A stretch of DNA of 64,000 nt from Drosophila pseudoobscura (taxonomy: Eukaryota; Arthropoda; Insecta; Diptera; Drosophilidae), in NCBI RefSeq assembly GCF_009870125.1, contig NC_046679.1, positions 25,854,001 to 25,918,000 of the forward strand, written 5' to 3'. Within the stretch, counting starts at the first letter, position 1; every line of letters begins with the position of its first letter. A model generated the notes under the pieces. The model worked only from the letters and a program-made list of their open reading frames with translations. It did no database searches and had not been told where the DNA came from. The translations under genes and the position numbers were made by a program. Shown piece after piece: positions 1 to 13,700 of this stretch.

Positions 1-716
1 ATATTGCCCATTGCTGGAATGAGGAGATGTTTTTAAAGCTGAGATATAAAAGAGTATGATAGGAGGAGTCTGCACACTAAAGTCTAGTGTCTCATCTAGT
101 CTCTGACGACTAGCGAGACGGACGGACAAACATGGCTATTGATTATGATCGGAAACGACTCCTTCTGGCTGATAAATACATTTAGCCGAGTTTAATACTC
201 AAAAAGTCGTATGAGTATGCTTCCCAAGGAAGAAATATCTAGTTTGTTTCTGTTCGATTGGGTCTTGCTAAGGGTAGATGGAGTTTTAGGTTGAGTCCAA
301 TTCACCTACATATATATGTACATAAATATATATAAAATCTGGCTCTCATTAAGTCTAATGATGCATTTAGCTCCTATGTAACTGTTGCGCAATCCAACTA
401 GGCTTCTCAGCTGATCGACTGATTCTATAAAGGATGATTAAATCTAATGTTCCCCAGATAAACGAAAGTCCTTTCCTGGTTTTCATTCCCCGCTTAGCTG
501 CCACGAGGAATGCGCTGCAGGCGCTTTCTACTATAATTACGTACTCGAACATAAAGACACAAGACATGTTCAAGCCAATCAGAGGCTTAAGCAATTCAAC
601 CTGAACTGCACAATTCAGTGACAATACTAAGCTTCGGGTGCGGCCGAAGGCGAGGCCACGGCTACTGGCGGGGATTATTCCGATAATCCCCGTCAAAGCT
701 GTGGTACGATGTACGA

Positions 717-765
717 TGTGCACACGTATGTGTGTATGCGTATGTGCATGTGTGTGTTTATGTAC
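717..765. repeat. TG-rich microsatellite
   Basis: An alternating purine-pyrimidine run of GTGTGT, GTATGTG and GCATGTG units. It accounts for the His/Thr-rich and Cys/Val-rich open frames on the two strands here. Confidence 0.7.
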
Positions 766-1659
766 GTACTGTATGGGCGTAAGGACGGAGCGGATTTGCG
801 GAGAAAAGAGTGTAGTCAAAAGGCATTGAATTGTTAACCGAACTAATTAAATGTGATTTCAGTGGCAAATTTGCTTCAATTTAAAATTAATTTGAAATTC
901 AATAAACAACATCAAACCCAATTAAGACGCCGAGTGAAATTGGAAAAGCAAATAATGCCATAATTTCCAGCATCGTTAAGCAAATAAAAAGCGATGGAAG
1001 CGAGCTCCAGCGAATATGTACATATTTTTTAATCTTTTTTCAAATAATCGAGTTAACAGCGTCGCGTAATGAATTGTTTGCGCGAGTGTGCGTACACTCG
1101 AAAATATAAATTAATAGAAGTGCAAAAACAAAGGCAAAACAAGTGCAAAAAGCGAGTGTGAAATATAATTAATTGTTTTGCTTTCAGTGAAAAAACGACC
1201 ACCGCAAAAAAGTAAAGATAATACAAATAAAGTGAATAGCAGAAAACAGAAAGCAAAAAGTGAAAAATAAGGAAAAAAAAGACTCAGAGAACACGGAGTA
1301 AAGGCTACCACCCCCACATAGGCGCCCATTCACGAATTCCGACCAGTGCAATATAATCGTCCTCGTACATTCACATCCACACACACATACATATGTATAC
1401 AGAATCCACTTGCTACTGAGGTCCCCTCGGTGGCGTCGACTGTGAGAATGGACATGAGCAGAAGCATCGGCAGTTGCTATCATATCGCACTCGACGCTTG
1501 GCCGCTGACGATGGCCATAAATATGAAAATTCAAAATACACACATAAATGGCCAAATCTGAGGGTGCACAATAAAAGCGGCCATAAAGAACATCAAATCA
1601 GCAGCAGACGCTACACAGCGATAGCGTTGCCCATACGTCGAGCACGAGGCGCCGACAAC

Positions 1660-1702
1660 AGCAACAGCACCAACAACAACAACAACAACAGCACCAATAA
1701 CA
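1660..1702. repeat. CAA/CAG trinucleotide run in the 5' leader
   Basis: AACAACAACAACAACAACAGC-type units just upstream of the start codon of the lectin receptor. In the receptor's own frame this lies before the ATG, so it is most likely untranslated. Confidence 0.6.
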
Positions 1703-1730
1703 GGGGCAGCAGCAACTGTGGCCGGTGGCA

Positions 1731-4700
1731 ATGGCCAAGCTGGCACAGCATCTAAAGGAGCTGGGAGCCCGAGCCCCAGCCCCAGCCCGAGCTCCAGCAT
1801 CATCACCAGCCCCCCCGCCACAGATCGAGCAAGACCGCTCTGGACCTCCCCGTTGGCGGCACGTGCAGTTGGTCTGCTCCTGCCCGTGCTCCTGGAACCA
1901 TGTTTGGAGCAGGACAGCCCTGTTCCTGGCTGCTGTGTGCCTGCTGACGCGGCCCGTCATGCCGGAAGTTATTTATCGAGTTGATCCTTTGGGTAAACGC
2001 TTTGTTTTATTTCTCTCCTTTTTTCCACATTTCAGCTACAGCTCTCACAAAAGCGTCGGCATCATGCAAACATACAAATTTACGCTCGTTCTGCGTTCTA
2101 TCTGCGGCGGTCCTTGCCCCCACTGTCATTCCCGAGTCCTGCGGCGCTTTTTAGCTAAAAATAAGTAAGAGATGCAGGGGTCTTTGGCCGATGCCGCTGC
2201 CGTTGCCGTTGCCAGTGCCACCCAAACTTACATAGCTCCGTGGGGCACAAAGCCTCCTCGTCTGCGCCTCGGGTTTTCGACCCAGTGGGCGCACTGCCGG
2301 CTCATTGGGTTCTGTTCTGGCAAATATTTATGTATAAATCATAATTAAGCGCAAATATCCACTCAAAGTGGTGTCCAGCTGCCGTTGCCCCTATCTTCCC
2401 TTCCCGATCCCCTCCGCGGTATGTCTCTGTCCTCCCCGTGGTACCCGTTTTCAGCTCCTGGTAGCGAAATGAACTCATGCGGCTAAAGTTTTCCGGTGCA
2501 GATCTGAATGTGAGAGCCACCAAATATTTATGAATGTTCTCCATTAATGATTTATTGGGGAGTCCAAACAAACAATCATAAATTAAACAAGATTAATTAA
2601 CTGGACAGCGGAATCGGAGAGCAGAGTGTATGTTCATTTAGACACTCGAAAAGTTATGAGCTTGATTGTCATATACTACTCGTGGCACGAATATGTTTTT
2701 AACTTCATCTTGGAGTCAATTTGCCGTCTATTTAATTCACACTACTCGCCTTTCCTAGATTTTCGTATGCTACAAAATATGGCTAAAATTAAAAGCAATA
2801 TCTGATGTTGCCACCACAATTCGCTCTTGACCTTTGTCTGTTGTTACGCAGCCAGATAGACACATCTAGAGCAGCTCGGACATTTATGCTGATCTCTAAT
2901 ACTTTGTACTTTCCCTATTTTCGAAAGAATACTCGAACTTTCGGATATACTCAGAACACTCTGCCTGCTGTAACTATGTACCAATAAGCGCAATTTTAAC
3001 TAGGGTCAATGGTAATTGAATCAGATCACTGATTCACTGATAATCCAATGAGTGGCGAAGTAACAGATTTGGAGATTGGAATTACCAGCCAGTTTACAAA
3101 GTCACTTCTTTTCAGATGCGCTCCGATTTTCGTCTTGGCGTTTACGTGGAGACACTGAAAAGAAAGGTCCTTGTCGTTTTGCGGCTTTCACACGGCGCTG
3201 TCAAGGGCTTGGCATGTGCTCTAGACTCCCACTTAAGGCGACAGAGCTGTGAACATACGCGTGACTCTGACGGCCAAAACATCGCCTGAATGGATGCGAA
3301 TTTATCCTGGACACTTTAGAGGGCCCCTTGCCTCCATTACCCACTGGCATTACCCACTCCAGCAGTGCCATCAATATTGTTGCTGTAACATATTTTTCTT
3401 TTATACGTTTACATTTTGCGAATTCCACTCGCTGGTGTTCAGATGTAATATGCTTTAGGACGGTACGAAGACTTCTTCGTCTTGTGCTACAACCAGCTAA
3501 CCGGCATTACAGGGAGCGGTGGGTACTCAAAGATTATAAGGATATTCTACTTTGTGGATGTGGATATGATCTTGATCAGCATCAAAAGCAGAATCATACA
3601 ATGACCATATCTTCAGAATCGTCACGTAGAGAATCTCGATTAGATCTGATGATTATTACAGCCAGAATGAACAAATGAAGCAATTCACACACTCTTCCTC
3701 ACCCAGTGTGCACCTTCCTGAGAAGGGAGATAGATGTAGTGAAATAAATTAGCGGTCGAGATTCCACTCATTTTCTCTACTTTTCCCCATCGCTCACGAC
3801 AAAAATTTAAAGAGATCGCGGTCTGCCTTGATTGTTCTACCGAAATTCCCCCTCCCTACATTAACCAACAAATTAATCTATCCATTTTGGGAAAAGCGAA
3901 ACCAAAAAGCAGAAAAAGAGCATGCAGCAGTCATCGGCGCTTACTTATAATTACGTATAACTTAAGTTGTACGTATAGGATACATAAATCATTGGATATA
4001 CATATGTAATGTACATATACATGTATGTAATATACTGACTGATCGCCAGGAGGCAAGTCGAAAAAGAAATCGACAGGATAGAAGCTCGGTGCACTAACCC
4101 ACTTCGTTAATACTGCAAGCACTCCAAGGCACACCGCATTGAACCAATAAAAGATACAAATATCCTCGTATGTAGTCAGAACATGTGTACATGTACTAGA
4201 ACATTTCTGTTGGGCATTGCTTAAAGGTTGTGCTTTTATTTCCGATGCAATTGTGTCCATCCTTTATCCGCACATTACACTATTTGTACTTCATTTTGTA
4301 CACATATATAGGTACACAGGATCTGACTCACAAATATACAAGAGCGTTTAATATCACAGGTTCAGATATTATCTACCGTTCTATTAAAATTTGACGGTAT
4401 CCGATAATTATTACATTACGATTAAGGAAAACTCTCTAATATTTATAGCCTTGGCGGTGCAAACTAATTCGTACTTTTGTCTGGATAGTTCGTGGCTATC
4501 TTACAGTCGGATTGGCATCTATAGCGTACTCGGACCGATTCCCCGCCATATGTATACGTATATATAAATATACGGGTAGTCGATCCATTTTACGTAACAC
4601 CACAACCACACATGTGTGCAGAAATATATCGGACAAAATGACCCATTCAAAAATTGCTCAGATTGTCTTGTCTCGGTCTCCGCATTATCTTCTTAAAGGC

Positions 4701-7700
4701 TCTCTACATATCGGCTATATACCCATGTACGAGAGTGCTTAGGATGTAGCCATATCTGTCTGTAGCAGCCATCTGTCTGTAAATACGTGTCTATACAGAC
4801 ATATAGATATACAATGGAAATTCTTTGGTGGATGATGGGATAAGGGGATGGGGGATTGTTGATGGTGCTGCGGCTGCTTTTGCGAATGGATTTTCAACAC
4901 ACTGCTCGCAGTATTCTATTGTAGTTCACATCGAAAAATGGATCTGTACAATAGCAGTGCTATACATACTCGTGCATATACGAGTATCGTAAGTGTACAC
5001 ACATCTGCGTTCAGATATTGGTATGTACTACTTAATGCTCGTGCCATGTGCGCGTACATATTTTACTTCAGCTCGCGCTTTCCGCTAGGCGGTCCTGGTC
5101 CTACGTCCGTCCCTGACATCATCCGCGTGGGCGGCCCATGTGCGTTGTTTGATGAAGAAGCCGACACTCAGAAGCACCTACCCAGAAGTTGAATAATGAA
5201 GTCAGAGGCGCTAGGAAGCGTTGAGGACAAGGCCAAGAACACCACACCACTCACTTTCCCATGCTTTACCAGTGCTAGGAGCTAGTGGCTGCGAGGAAAG
5301 CACAATAAACTGAAACAAATACCAGCCATTTCCTATACCCTGTACTCTCTGAGCCCGTGGGCTGTGCTGGGCTTCCGAAAATCTGCGCAGCAGACCAAAC
5401 GGCTGGACATCTCATGTATCGATTAAAAACTTAACCACAGTCTAACGGATTTCGGATGGGCTTTGCAGATTGTTGGCACTAGTGCCGGGTATTTTGTAGC
5501 CGCGCAATTTCAGCTTCTGTCATTCTATCTTGTTTACACTGCTGTCAAGCGCCACGAAAGAATATTCGGAAATAATTTCACATGAAATTGAATGTCTGAA
5601 TTTGCTTAGGTGTCAAGTGTCAGTTCAGTTGAAGGCGGAACGGAACGACTGCACAGTGGAAATCGAATTTTCTTTGCTTCTGCTTCCTCACCGCGCAACT
5701 CCAGTGCCACCGCACTCGTTTCGTTCCTTTATTTCTGTATACTCTTGAGCTATTCATGATAGTACATAAATCGGTGAAAGTAAAGACTTCCCTTCTAGGT
5801 TTACTTTTTTCACATGAATGTGAAATATACTCGCATATCCTACATTCTTTGATTCAGTAATCTTCAAATAGTGTATGCTTAAGATTGAAGTTTGTGGACT
5901 TGTTGACTCCCAAATTGTGTTTTCTTTTGATTATATGTATGGGTTTTTTAGTATCATCTAATAAGTTTCAATTCTTTGTCATTGCTTGTTTTCAGCTCTC
6001 CTGGCCGCCACCTTGAGAACGTACCAGCGCGCAGGATGCGACTCGGAGCAGCTGTCACTCAGTTGTCCACGCGGCACCAGCATTTCTATCGAGCTGGCTC
6101 AGTACGGACGGGCGGGAGGTAAGTCGGGGCACGTGCGGAAGAGGCAGTCCTGCAGACGGCAGTGGACTGGACAAGGAGTGGACGGGCCGGACTCGTCCTG
6201 GCAGCAATGTCTCAATTGATTGATTGCTGGCCAAAGTTTGTCCGTTACACGCGTCGATTGTGCGCATTGTGTTGTACTGGGAATGGGAACGGGAACGGGA
6301 AAATGGACGTGTCTGTGTCCCTCTGCGCTGGCACACAAAATGGGCAGCTTTGGAGATGTATTATTCCACCACTACCATGTCCCTCGAACATGGGCCAAAC
6401 AACAACGAGCCGGCCCATACACACGCCCATATCAAGTATCGGGCGATCGTATGTGAAGTAAATATAGAAAGGTTGGGCTCTTGGACTCTTGGACTCTTGG
6501 GCTCTTGTGGTCAGGGGGGACGCTTCGACGAAGCTTTTGCATTGAATGCTCCTATTATGGTACTTGTGTCCACTTGGCATGTGTCACTCCAGCCCACTCG
6601 TCCCACTCTTGTCTCCCTTTCCCTTGGCGTACTCGTACACCTGCCTTCTCCACTTAAAAGCATTCCGAAATCGTCCACGACACGTTCACAAAAACAAAAT
6701 TCCGCTCTCGTCCACTTGAACAGATTTAACCGACCACAGCCTGTGTCCACCCGTTTCGCAAGAGGACCTCACCACGACCGGAAGTGCCGGCGATGCTGTC
6801 ATCCACAGTGGAACAGAAATCGAAGTCAAACCGCCGGAAGCGTGTACAGTAAGCGGATTACAGGTAAGCAGAATCAGTATAATTGCAATTCCATCATCGT
6901 CGCACTCATCATCGAGGCTGAAAGCAGGCATGGCAGGAGGAGACGCAACGCGACGCGACGGAAGCATGGCCAGTATTGACCGCACTGCGGCACAGGGTTG
7001 TCCTTGGTGTATGATGCAGCCGCTTCGGGATGAGGATGGTCAGCGTAGCTGGTTGCCACTTGACAGCGGATCGCCTTACCCTTGTGCCCAATTTTATTTT
7101 CCCATTTTCCGCATGGCATTCAAAGACATTCTCACACGTATCCCATAAAAAGACCACTCGCACATGTGGAGACAGCCTAAATAAATCAGCGAAGTAGAAC
7201 GATGCCATAAAAACAGCAATAATTCATAATAAAAATCGATTCGATTCACTTTGGCCAATGCGAAGGGATAAATCATTTGTTCTCGTATGAGCAATTGTGG
7301 ATTGGAGCCCACTCTAGGGCCTGCTCCTCGAAGGCATGGCCTAAGCCCAACCAACTATTGAAAATAATTATAAAATGCTCTCTTATATCCGAACGAGTCG
7401 GCCAATGACTTCATTTGACTTTTTGATAATATACAAGCATTTAACTACCATACGAGTGTTCCCCGTTCCTCGTCTTTGTCTGTGGTGCCAGTATCAGTGT
7501 CAGTGCAGTCGATGTCGTGGTTAGTTTCACATCTAAGCATATCCCATATCCCACTGATTAATGTGTGTGCCGCTCGCCCTTGTTGCGCTTCATTAGGCAC
7601 ATCAATTTGAAGTTAGTCAATGTCGCTCCCAATGTCTGAGTGTGTCGTTGTATCGCATGTGGGATGTGTGGCTAAGTGCTGCGAGAAAGCAGATCCAACG

Positions 7701-10700
7701 ACAAATCCTAAAGAAGACGATCCAATTTGAGAGGAGCAGAGGCATTTACACTATAGTCCCGGAGGGTGCATAACCCGGAACCAAAGTTCTACGGTTGACG
7801 GCCAAATAACAAAGCCTTAGCAACAGCTTATGCATACCATCCCGAGCACAGCAGGCTCCACGTTTCATTGAAGGGAGATGTGCTACAGACAGAGGAATGG
7901 CTGGAGCACATATCATTCTTCTCAAACAAACCAAAACAAGCAAACAAATTATTAGCCCAGGTTTTGTCTTGACAATGACACAATAGTTATTGGTTTTGGT
8001 AGTTATGTTTGTATGTATATTGTGCACCCCCAAAAATCGACCTAATTTATTCGAGTTACAGGAAGTTTAGCACTGCCCTTTCCTCGCCTCTCTTTCCTGC
8101 ATAGACCTAACCGGAAACATTTCAATTATCCGGAATGATTAGTATTGATATGGCAAAACTCCGTGTGCCCTTGTGGGTTCATCATATTCTGACTAACGCA
8201 AAGCAATATGATGAATAGGCATATGAATCTCGGACGATTAAAACAAATTACATCAACGAAAATGATCGGCTTCCTTCTGTGGCAAAGGTGCTATCCGCCA
8301 CCTCTCTAATTACACATTTATCGCCGACTAAGGCAATTATTTTTACATACGTACATCAGTTACAGTCCAATTTAGAGAAAATGGAGAAATATTCAATTAC
8401 CATTTGCTGCCACAGTACTTAATGTATTTTCATCGCCAGATTATTCGATTATGTAACAGGGAGAGTATCATTTCATCTCAGTATCAGCTGGATTCGTATC
8501 GCATAAAATATTGTTTAATCTCTGAGCCTCGCTTTAGTTCGCTGGGAGTGCAAGGATTTACGAGCGTGCTCTCAAACCGTTGCCTTGGCTCCGCTCCAAG
8601 AATGCCTCCGGAACCCCCATCCCTGCCACCAGCACCGACGTATTGGGACAGATGTGCCCAATGCACGAACATTGGTATCCCAATCGAATCCGCCTGCAAT
8701 ACCTTCCGCCCTGTCATACATCTCTTCTCATGCTGTTCTGTCTGGTTTCTTACAGTACGCCCTCCTGCAGACGGTGGTCGATGCCTGCCAGAAAAAACGG
8801 CACTGCAAGTTTGCCGCGAATTCCAAAACGCACTCTAGTGGAGATCCCTGTTCGGGCATACGGAAATTCGTCGAGATTGCCTACAAATGCCGTCCATGTA
8901 AGTATTACAGCTTCTATCTAGTCAGCACCGGGCTGAGGCCCAAACAATACTACTACTCGTCGTAGTCCTAGCCAAGTAAGAGCTCTGTGTGGGCGTGTGC
9001 TGGGTGTGTGCATATGCACATTCCTTTACGGATGCAATCGATTGGAATATGTCGAGTGAGGCGCAGGACTTGCCAGGCTGCAGACACCGTCCTCGTCCGT
9101 CCTCGCCGACAACATACATGAAATATACTATTTGCTGTGCGATAAGATAAATATTTGCCTGCTGCAAAAGTGGCAAATATCAATTTAAGTTTTTAAGCAA
9201 ACAAACAAATTTACGTCGGCTGAAACAGATGAACAATATGGCAGTGGTGTCGTTAAATTGGGGGCAAACGAAACCTTCGGCAACATTCTATAAATCGGAT
9301 TTATCATTTACAGATCACTCAAATATTTAAATACCTAGAGCACGTACAAATTTGGAAATGGTTGGTAGAGGGTTTAATTCGATTTATCCACGTCATGTCC
9401 ATGGCAATCCTTTCGTTTGTTTGTTCGAAGCTGCGAGTATTTGTATACTTCTCCATACGAATCTATATTTTTAAGAATTGATTTGTCTGTTTCAGCGATT
9501 CAGACAGTACTCACACAATATAATGTCAATGTATTTAACGCGAGAATATGCCATACTGGGACTATCTTGTGTTATATTGTATTACGACATTTTGGGAGAC
9601 GCTTTCTAGACATTTAAGGCTTAAATTAAATTTTTTAAATCACATAAATCTGTTAGCAGGCATCCTTTGGTCGGATATCGTTCCCTAGTTAATGCTGGTT
9701 TTATTGGAAAGGACTGCTAGGTGTGGAGAGAGCAAGAGGGAGAGAATTGTCTTCGGGTGGCCGTGGCCACTGGCTGCAATAATCCTGGCTTCTGGACTTT
9801 CCGATTTGATTATGCTGAGAGCATAATGAGCGATGCAGCTGCGCTCGTTAACAATAGTTGTGTAAACTTTTTGCTAAACTATTTGCATAGTTTGGCGCAG
9901 CGCATTTGAGCAACGCCGTTTGCCTTCGCCTCCGTCTCCACAGCCAAGGGGCTAATGGCCCCGATTATTTACGATGCGCTTGGCCATTCGCGCTTACTCA
10001 CTCGGGGGCCCGGAGCATTTGGAGCGGAGGCGATAAGCGAACTGATGTGACTTGCTACCTGTCACTTGCTGCCGGCAAGTACTAGTAGACACCTGCTCCG
10101 GCCAATCCCAGGTCCTTGGCGTGGTCCGTGTGCGCGATAAACGAGCTCTTAATGCGCTCCACAGCACGGCAAACGCATTTCCGATAAATGCAGATGTCCT
10201 TTGGATGCTGTGTATTCGACTTTGTGTACGGCTGGCCGCCGACTCCAACGCGAAGGTACTGCTTTGGAGCTAGTAAATATGTAATTCTTTAGTAATTTAT
10301 GCCAGACCCGGCACCGTTTTTACTTCCTATTTATTTTCTGTGTCAAGTGAAGCAGATGTTATCTCGTTAAGAAGAGCACAAACACACCAAAGCCAGAGGG
10401 AACACAAAAAGCGCACCAGCACGGCAGTCAAATTAGAAAAGGGAAGTGCAGAACGGCCAGAAAAAAGCCACGGCCACGGCCACATGTACAAGAACGAGTA
10501 CGTAGCTCTTTAGATGGCTGAGGCAGGATGGGAAGAGGACTAAGATTCAGCGGAGGGATGTGGTGGCGACAACCGTCGACCGACAAGAGAAGATCGGCAT
10601 GGGGCCGCAGCGAGAGACGGGAGTAATGTAATTAAGGAGACTCTTTTTTCCTCTTTTTTCCCTAAATTGTCTGTTATCTTTTGCTCATTACGGACACCAG

Positions 10701-13700
10701 CGACAAGTAATAAAACTGCAAAGTACGAGTGGGAAACGTTGAAAAATAACGGCCGGGTTATGTGCGTGGAATGGAAGGGGCCGAGCCGCCTAGCTTTGGC
10801 TTTGGCTTTAGCTTTGGCTTTGGATGTTGCTACACCGTACTATGCGGATGAGGCTGATGCGGAAACTCATCCTTCGCTGCACGACCCAAGCAGCCAGAGG
10901 CAGTCAGGGGTAGCCAGAAGCAGAAGTATGGCCTTCCCACCAGCTGCCCGGCCGAAGAAGCTAGAGGAAGGGGCGTCTGGGGAGTGGTTTGTGCGGGCGG
11001 CACATTGTGGTCATAAAAAATGCCAATTTTCAACTTTTCTCACGTTTAGCCGTAATAAAACGTGTACTCTCCGAAGAACCAAGGAATCACGGCTTTCAAT
11101 AGGTCGCCTACCCCGGTAGGCGGAAAGCACACGAGGGCGTGCGAGCACGTGCCCCTAAGGCCTGTGGAGAGACCAGCGAGCAAAACCTTCGGGCAGAGGC
11201 ACAACCCCAACAGTTAACCAAATATTTACCAAATTTATTAAACTTTATCCCAGTCCGCTCTGTTGGCGTTGAAAGTTCCATTTGTGCGTATACATAATAT
11301 ACCAACACACATACCCTGAGACACAGACACTTGCTTAGGACAGCAAATGTACGCACCCCACTGGAGCGCTAGGCCTGTGCGAGACACCCGTAGCTCAGTT
11401 CATAACTTCTTATACGAATATATGAACTCTATCCCTAACTTATTGATTTCCGTAGATAGAAATGAGATAAAGAACTAGAAGTCTTTGGGGATTTATATGA
11501 ACTGAAGGACTATCTAAGAAGAGTGCAATATATTTTAATTGCAATAGTTTGAAGAAAGTTATGTCCGAGAATAAGAGTCCTTAATTGACTAATCTCTGCT
11601 TCAATAATTTTTAAGGAGTACGAGTATACATTTTTTTATCCAAGGTAGGCAATACATTTTCGAACGTAATCGAGTATTCCAAAGTCGATATGCTGCTGGC
11701 CAGACTGGCAGAATTTCAATGCCTGCAGAAGTACTCGTGGTAAAGAAGATATGTATATGTATGTGGTATATGTGGGGTATATAAGTATGTACAATGTACG
11801 TTGTACGATAGTCAATAATAAGTATGCATGTATTTTGCACCTTTTATTTTAATATATTTATGGCTCATAATTTCTCCATTCCATCGATTGGAACGATGTG
11901 TATGTCGATGTCTCAGACGAATTCCGCAGCAAGGTGGCGTGCGAGAACGACAATATGCCGCTTGTGTGCAATCCGTATTCACGCATTGCTATATACAGCG
12001 CCTCCTTCGGCCACACAGAACGCGAAAGCGTACAGTGCGGGGGCCAGGGCGCTGGGGCAAGTACTGGCACTGGCACCAGCGAAGACAACGGCAAGCCGAG
12101 TAAGTAGATCTGCTGATTTCATGGTGGTGTTACGCGTGGCCTTTTGCTAAAATACTTTTCAGCTTGCCTAGTATCGTACGCCACGGAGACAGTGATGCAG
12201 ATTTGCCATGGGCGTAGACGCTGCTCGGTGACCGCAGATGCTGGTACATTTGGTCGTCCCTGCAAAGCTGATGTGCGGATGTACCTAAAGGTTGTCTACA
12301 CCTGCAGTAAGTACTTGACGGGTTTAAATCTTGAACGAGAATTGGGGTTTGCTTACATTTCCCCGCACTATTAGTTCCTCGCAAAGTGCTGAAGGATCGT
12401 TACGAGACTGCGCCGGAGGGCGACGAGCCACAACAGTCTGAGCTAGACATGGACCAAGATGAACTTTATGACGAAGACCAGTTCTACAAAGAGTCCGAAG
12501 CGATTCCGCCGGCCCCGAAGCTCCAAGGCGCTATTCCAAATGTTGGCATGCCGTTCGACTTCGGAAATGGTGCGCTAGGTGTCGGTACTTCCAGCACACT
12601 CCTACCACCACTTCTTTCGCGGGACGATAGTTTATTGGAAGGTAAGTCGCACAATTTTGAAGGAGTTTTGTAGAGTATTTGATTGGAAACCACATCGCTA
12701 TTTAAAAAGTAAAGTACCTGAAACCTGAAAATACATCATTGATACGGATATGATGTGTTTTGGAGCATAGCTGATATAGAGACTAGAGAACTTTTCCTTT
12801 CACAGAAAGACTTGTATCATCTTTACGACTACTAGATCGGATAAAATCAGCATTAAGCCAAGACTTTGTTACTGAGATAGCAGAATCGGTAAACACGACT
12901 TCTTCAAGTGAAGAAATCGGTACAGTCGATGTCCACACCGAAGGTTCTGAATTGAGTTCAAAATCAACACCTGAACCTAACGTCGCTGATAGAAACATTA
13001 TTTACCGCCGCAAATGCGTTAATGTCGATGATTGGGGCGTCATTGGACTGAACTGTACCGAGGAGGACATCGTAACCGAGCGGGTCGAGGTCATTGGTTT
13101 CTTGGTAAATTGGCTGAGCTCCTATATCCATATACGAAGTGAGTGTGGATGTCCTTCGCAACTCGCTACTACATACACACGGTTGGCTTACGTTTCGTTT
13201 TCGTTTTGGCTCGAAACCTTTTGCACGAAATGTGTAAATAATCAAACTTTTACTTCACACACATAAACATAGTCGTACTTACAAAAACACGTATACAATA
13301 CGCTGGAATAAATGTATGAATGCTGAAGAATCCACAAACACTGATAGCACCTCAAAGCATTCACCACGGTAAAATCACGTCCCAACACTCTGCAGACGAC
13401 CGACAACGAGTAAGTGTCCCGACCACGACTCGCTCCCTTTCACATCTGATGAAAGGCCTTACCGAATGCTGTCATAAGCAGTAAAGTCAACTCAGCAAGC
13501 TAAACATGTGGCACACAAGCTTGCATCTCCCCACCCCACGTGGAAAAGTTTTCATTTCATTTATGTCCCTTGACACAAACATACGAGTTAAAGTTCAGCC
13601 CGGCTTGCCCTATCCACTAAAACAGGCCACGCTCCGACCGTGCGGACGTGCCCGCTGGCGACTATAACTTTCAACATCATTAGCATAGTCAACTAACACT

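Larger units (their letters stand above)
1..1730 (+). other. Upstream region / probable 5' UTR of the SUEL-lectin receptor gene
   Basis: No protein-coding gene is supported here. The part from about 850 to 1,730 is rich in short A-rich stretches of the AAAGTGAAAA kind typical of long fly 5' untranslated leaders, and it runs directly into the first coding exon at 1731. A TG-rich run lies at about 717-765 and a CAA/CAG-rich run at 1660-1702. The open frames in this stretch follow these simple repeats or have no domain-like composition. The transcription start cannot be placed by eye. Confidence 0.4.

Noticed and set aside
367..829. Open frames on both strands around a TG-rich repeat
   Set aside because: The His-Thr and Val-Cys runs are translations of the microsatellite; nothing else in them looks like protein.
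6224..6979. A 251-codon plus-strand open frame
   Set aside because: It crosses a real exon (6763-6848) in a different frame, contains runs caused by GGGAAC and CTCTTGGA repeats, and has no domain. The lectin exon in phase with its neighbours explains this region.
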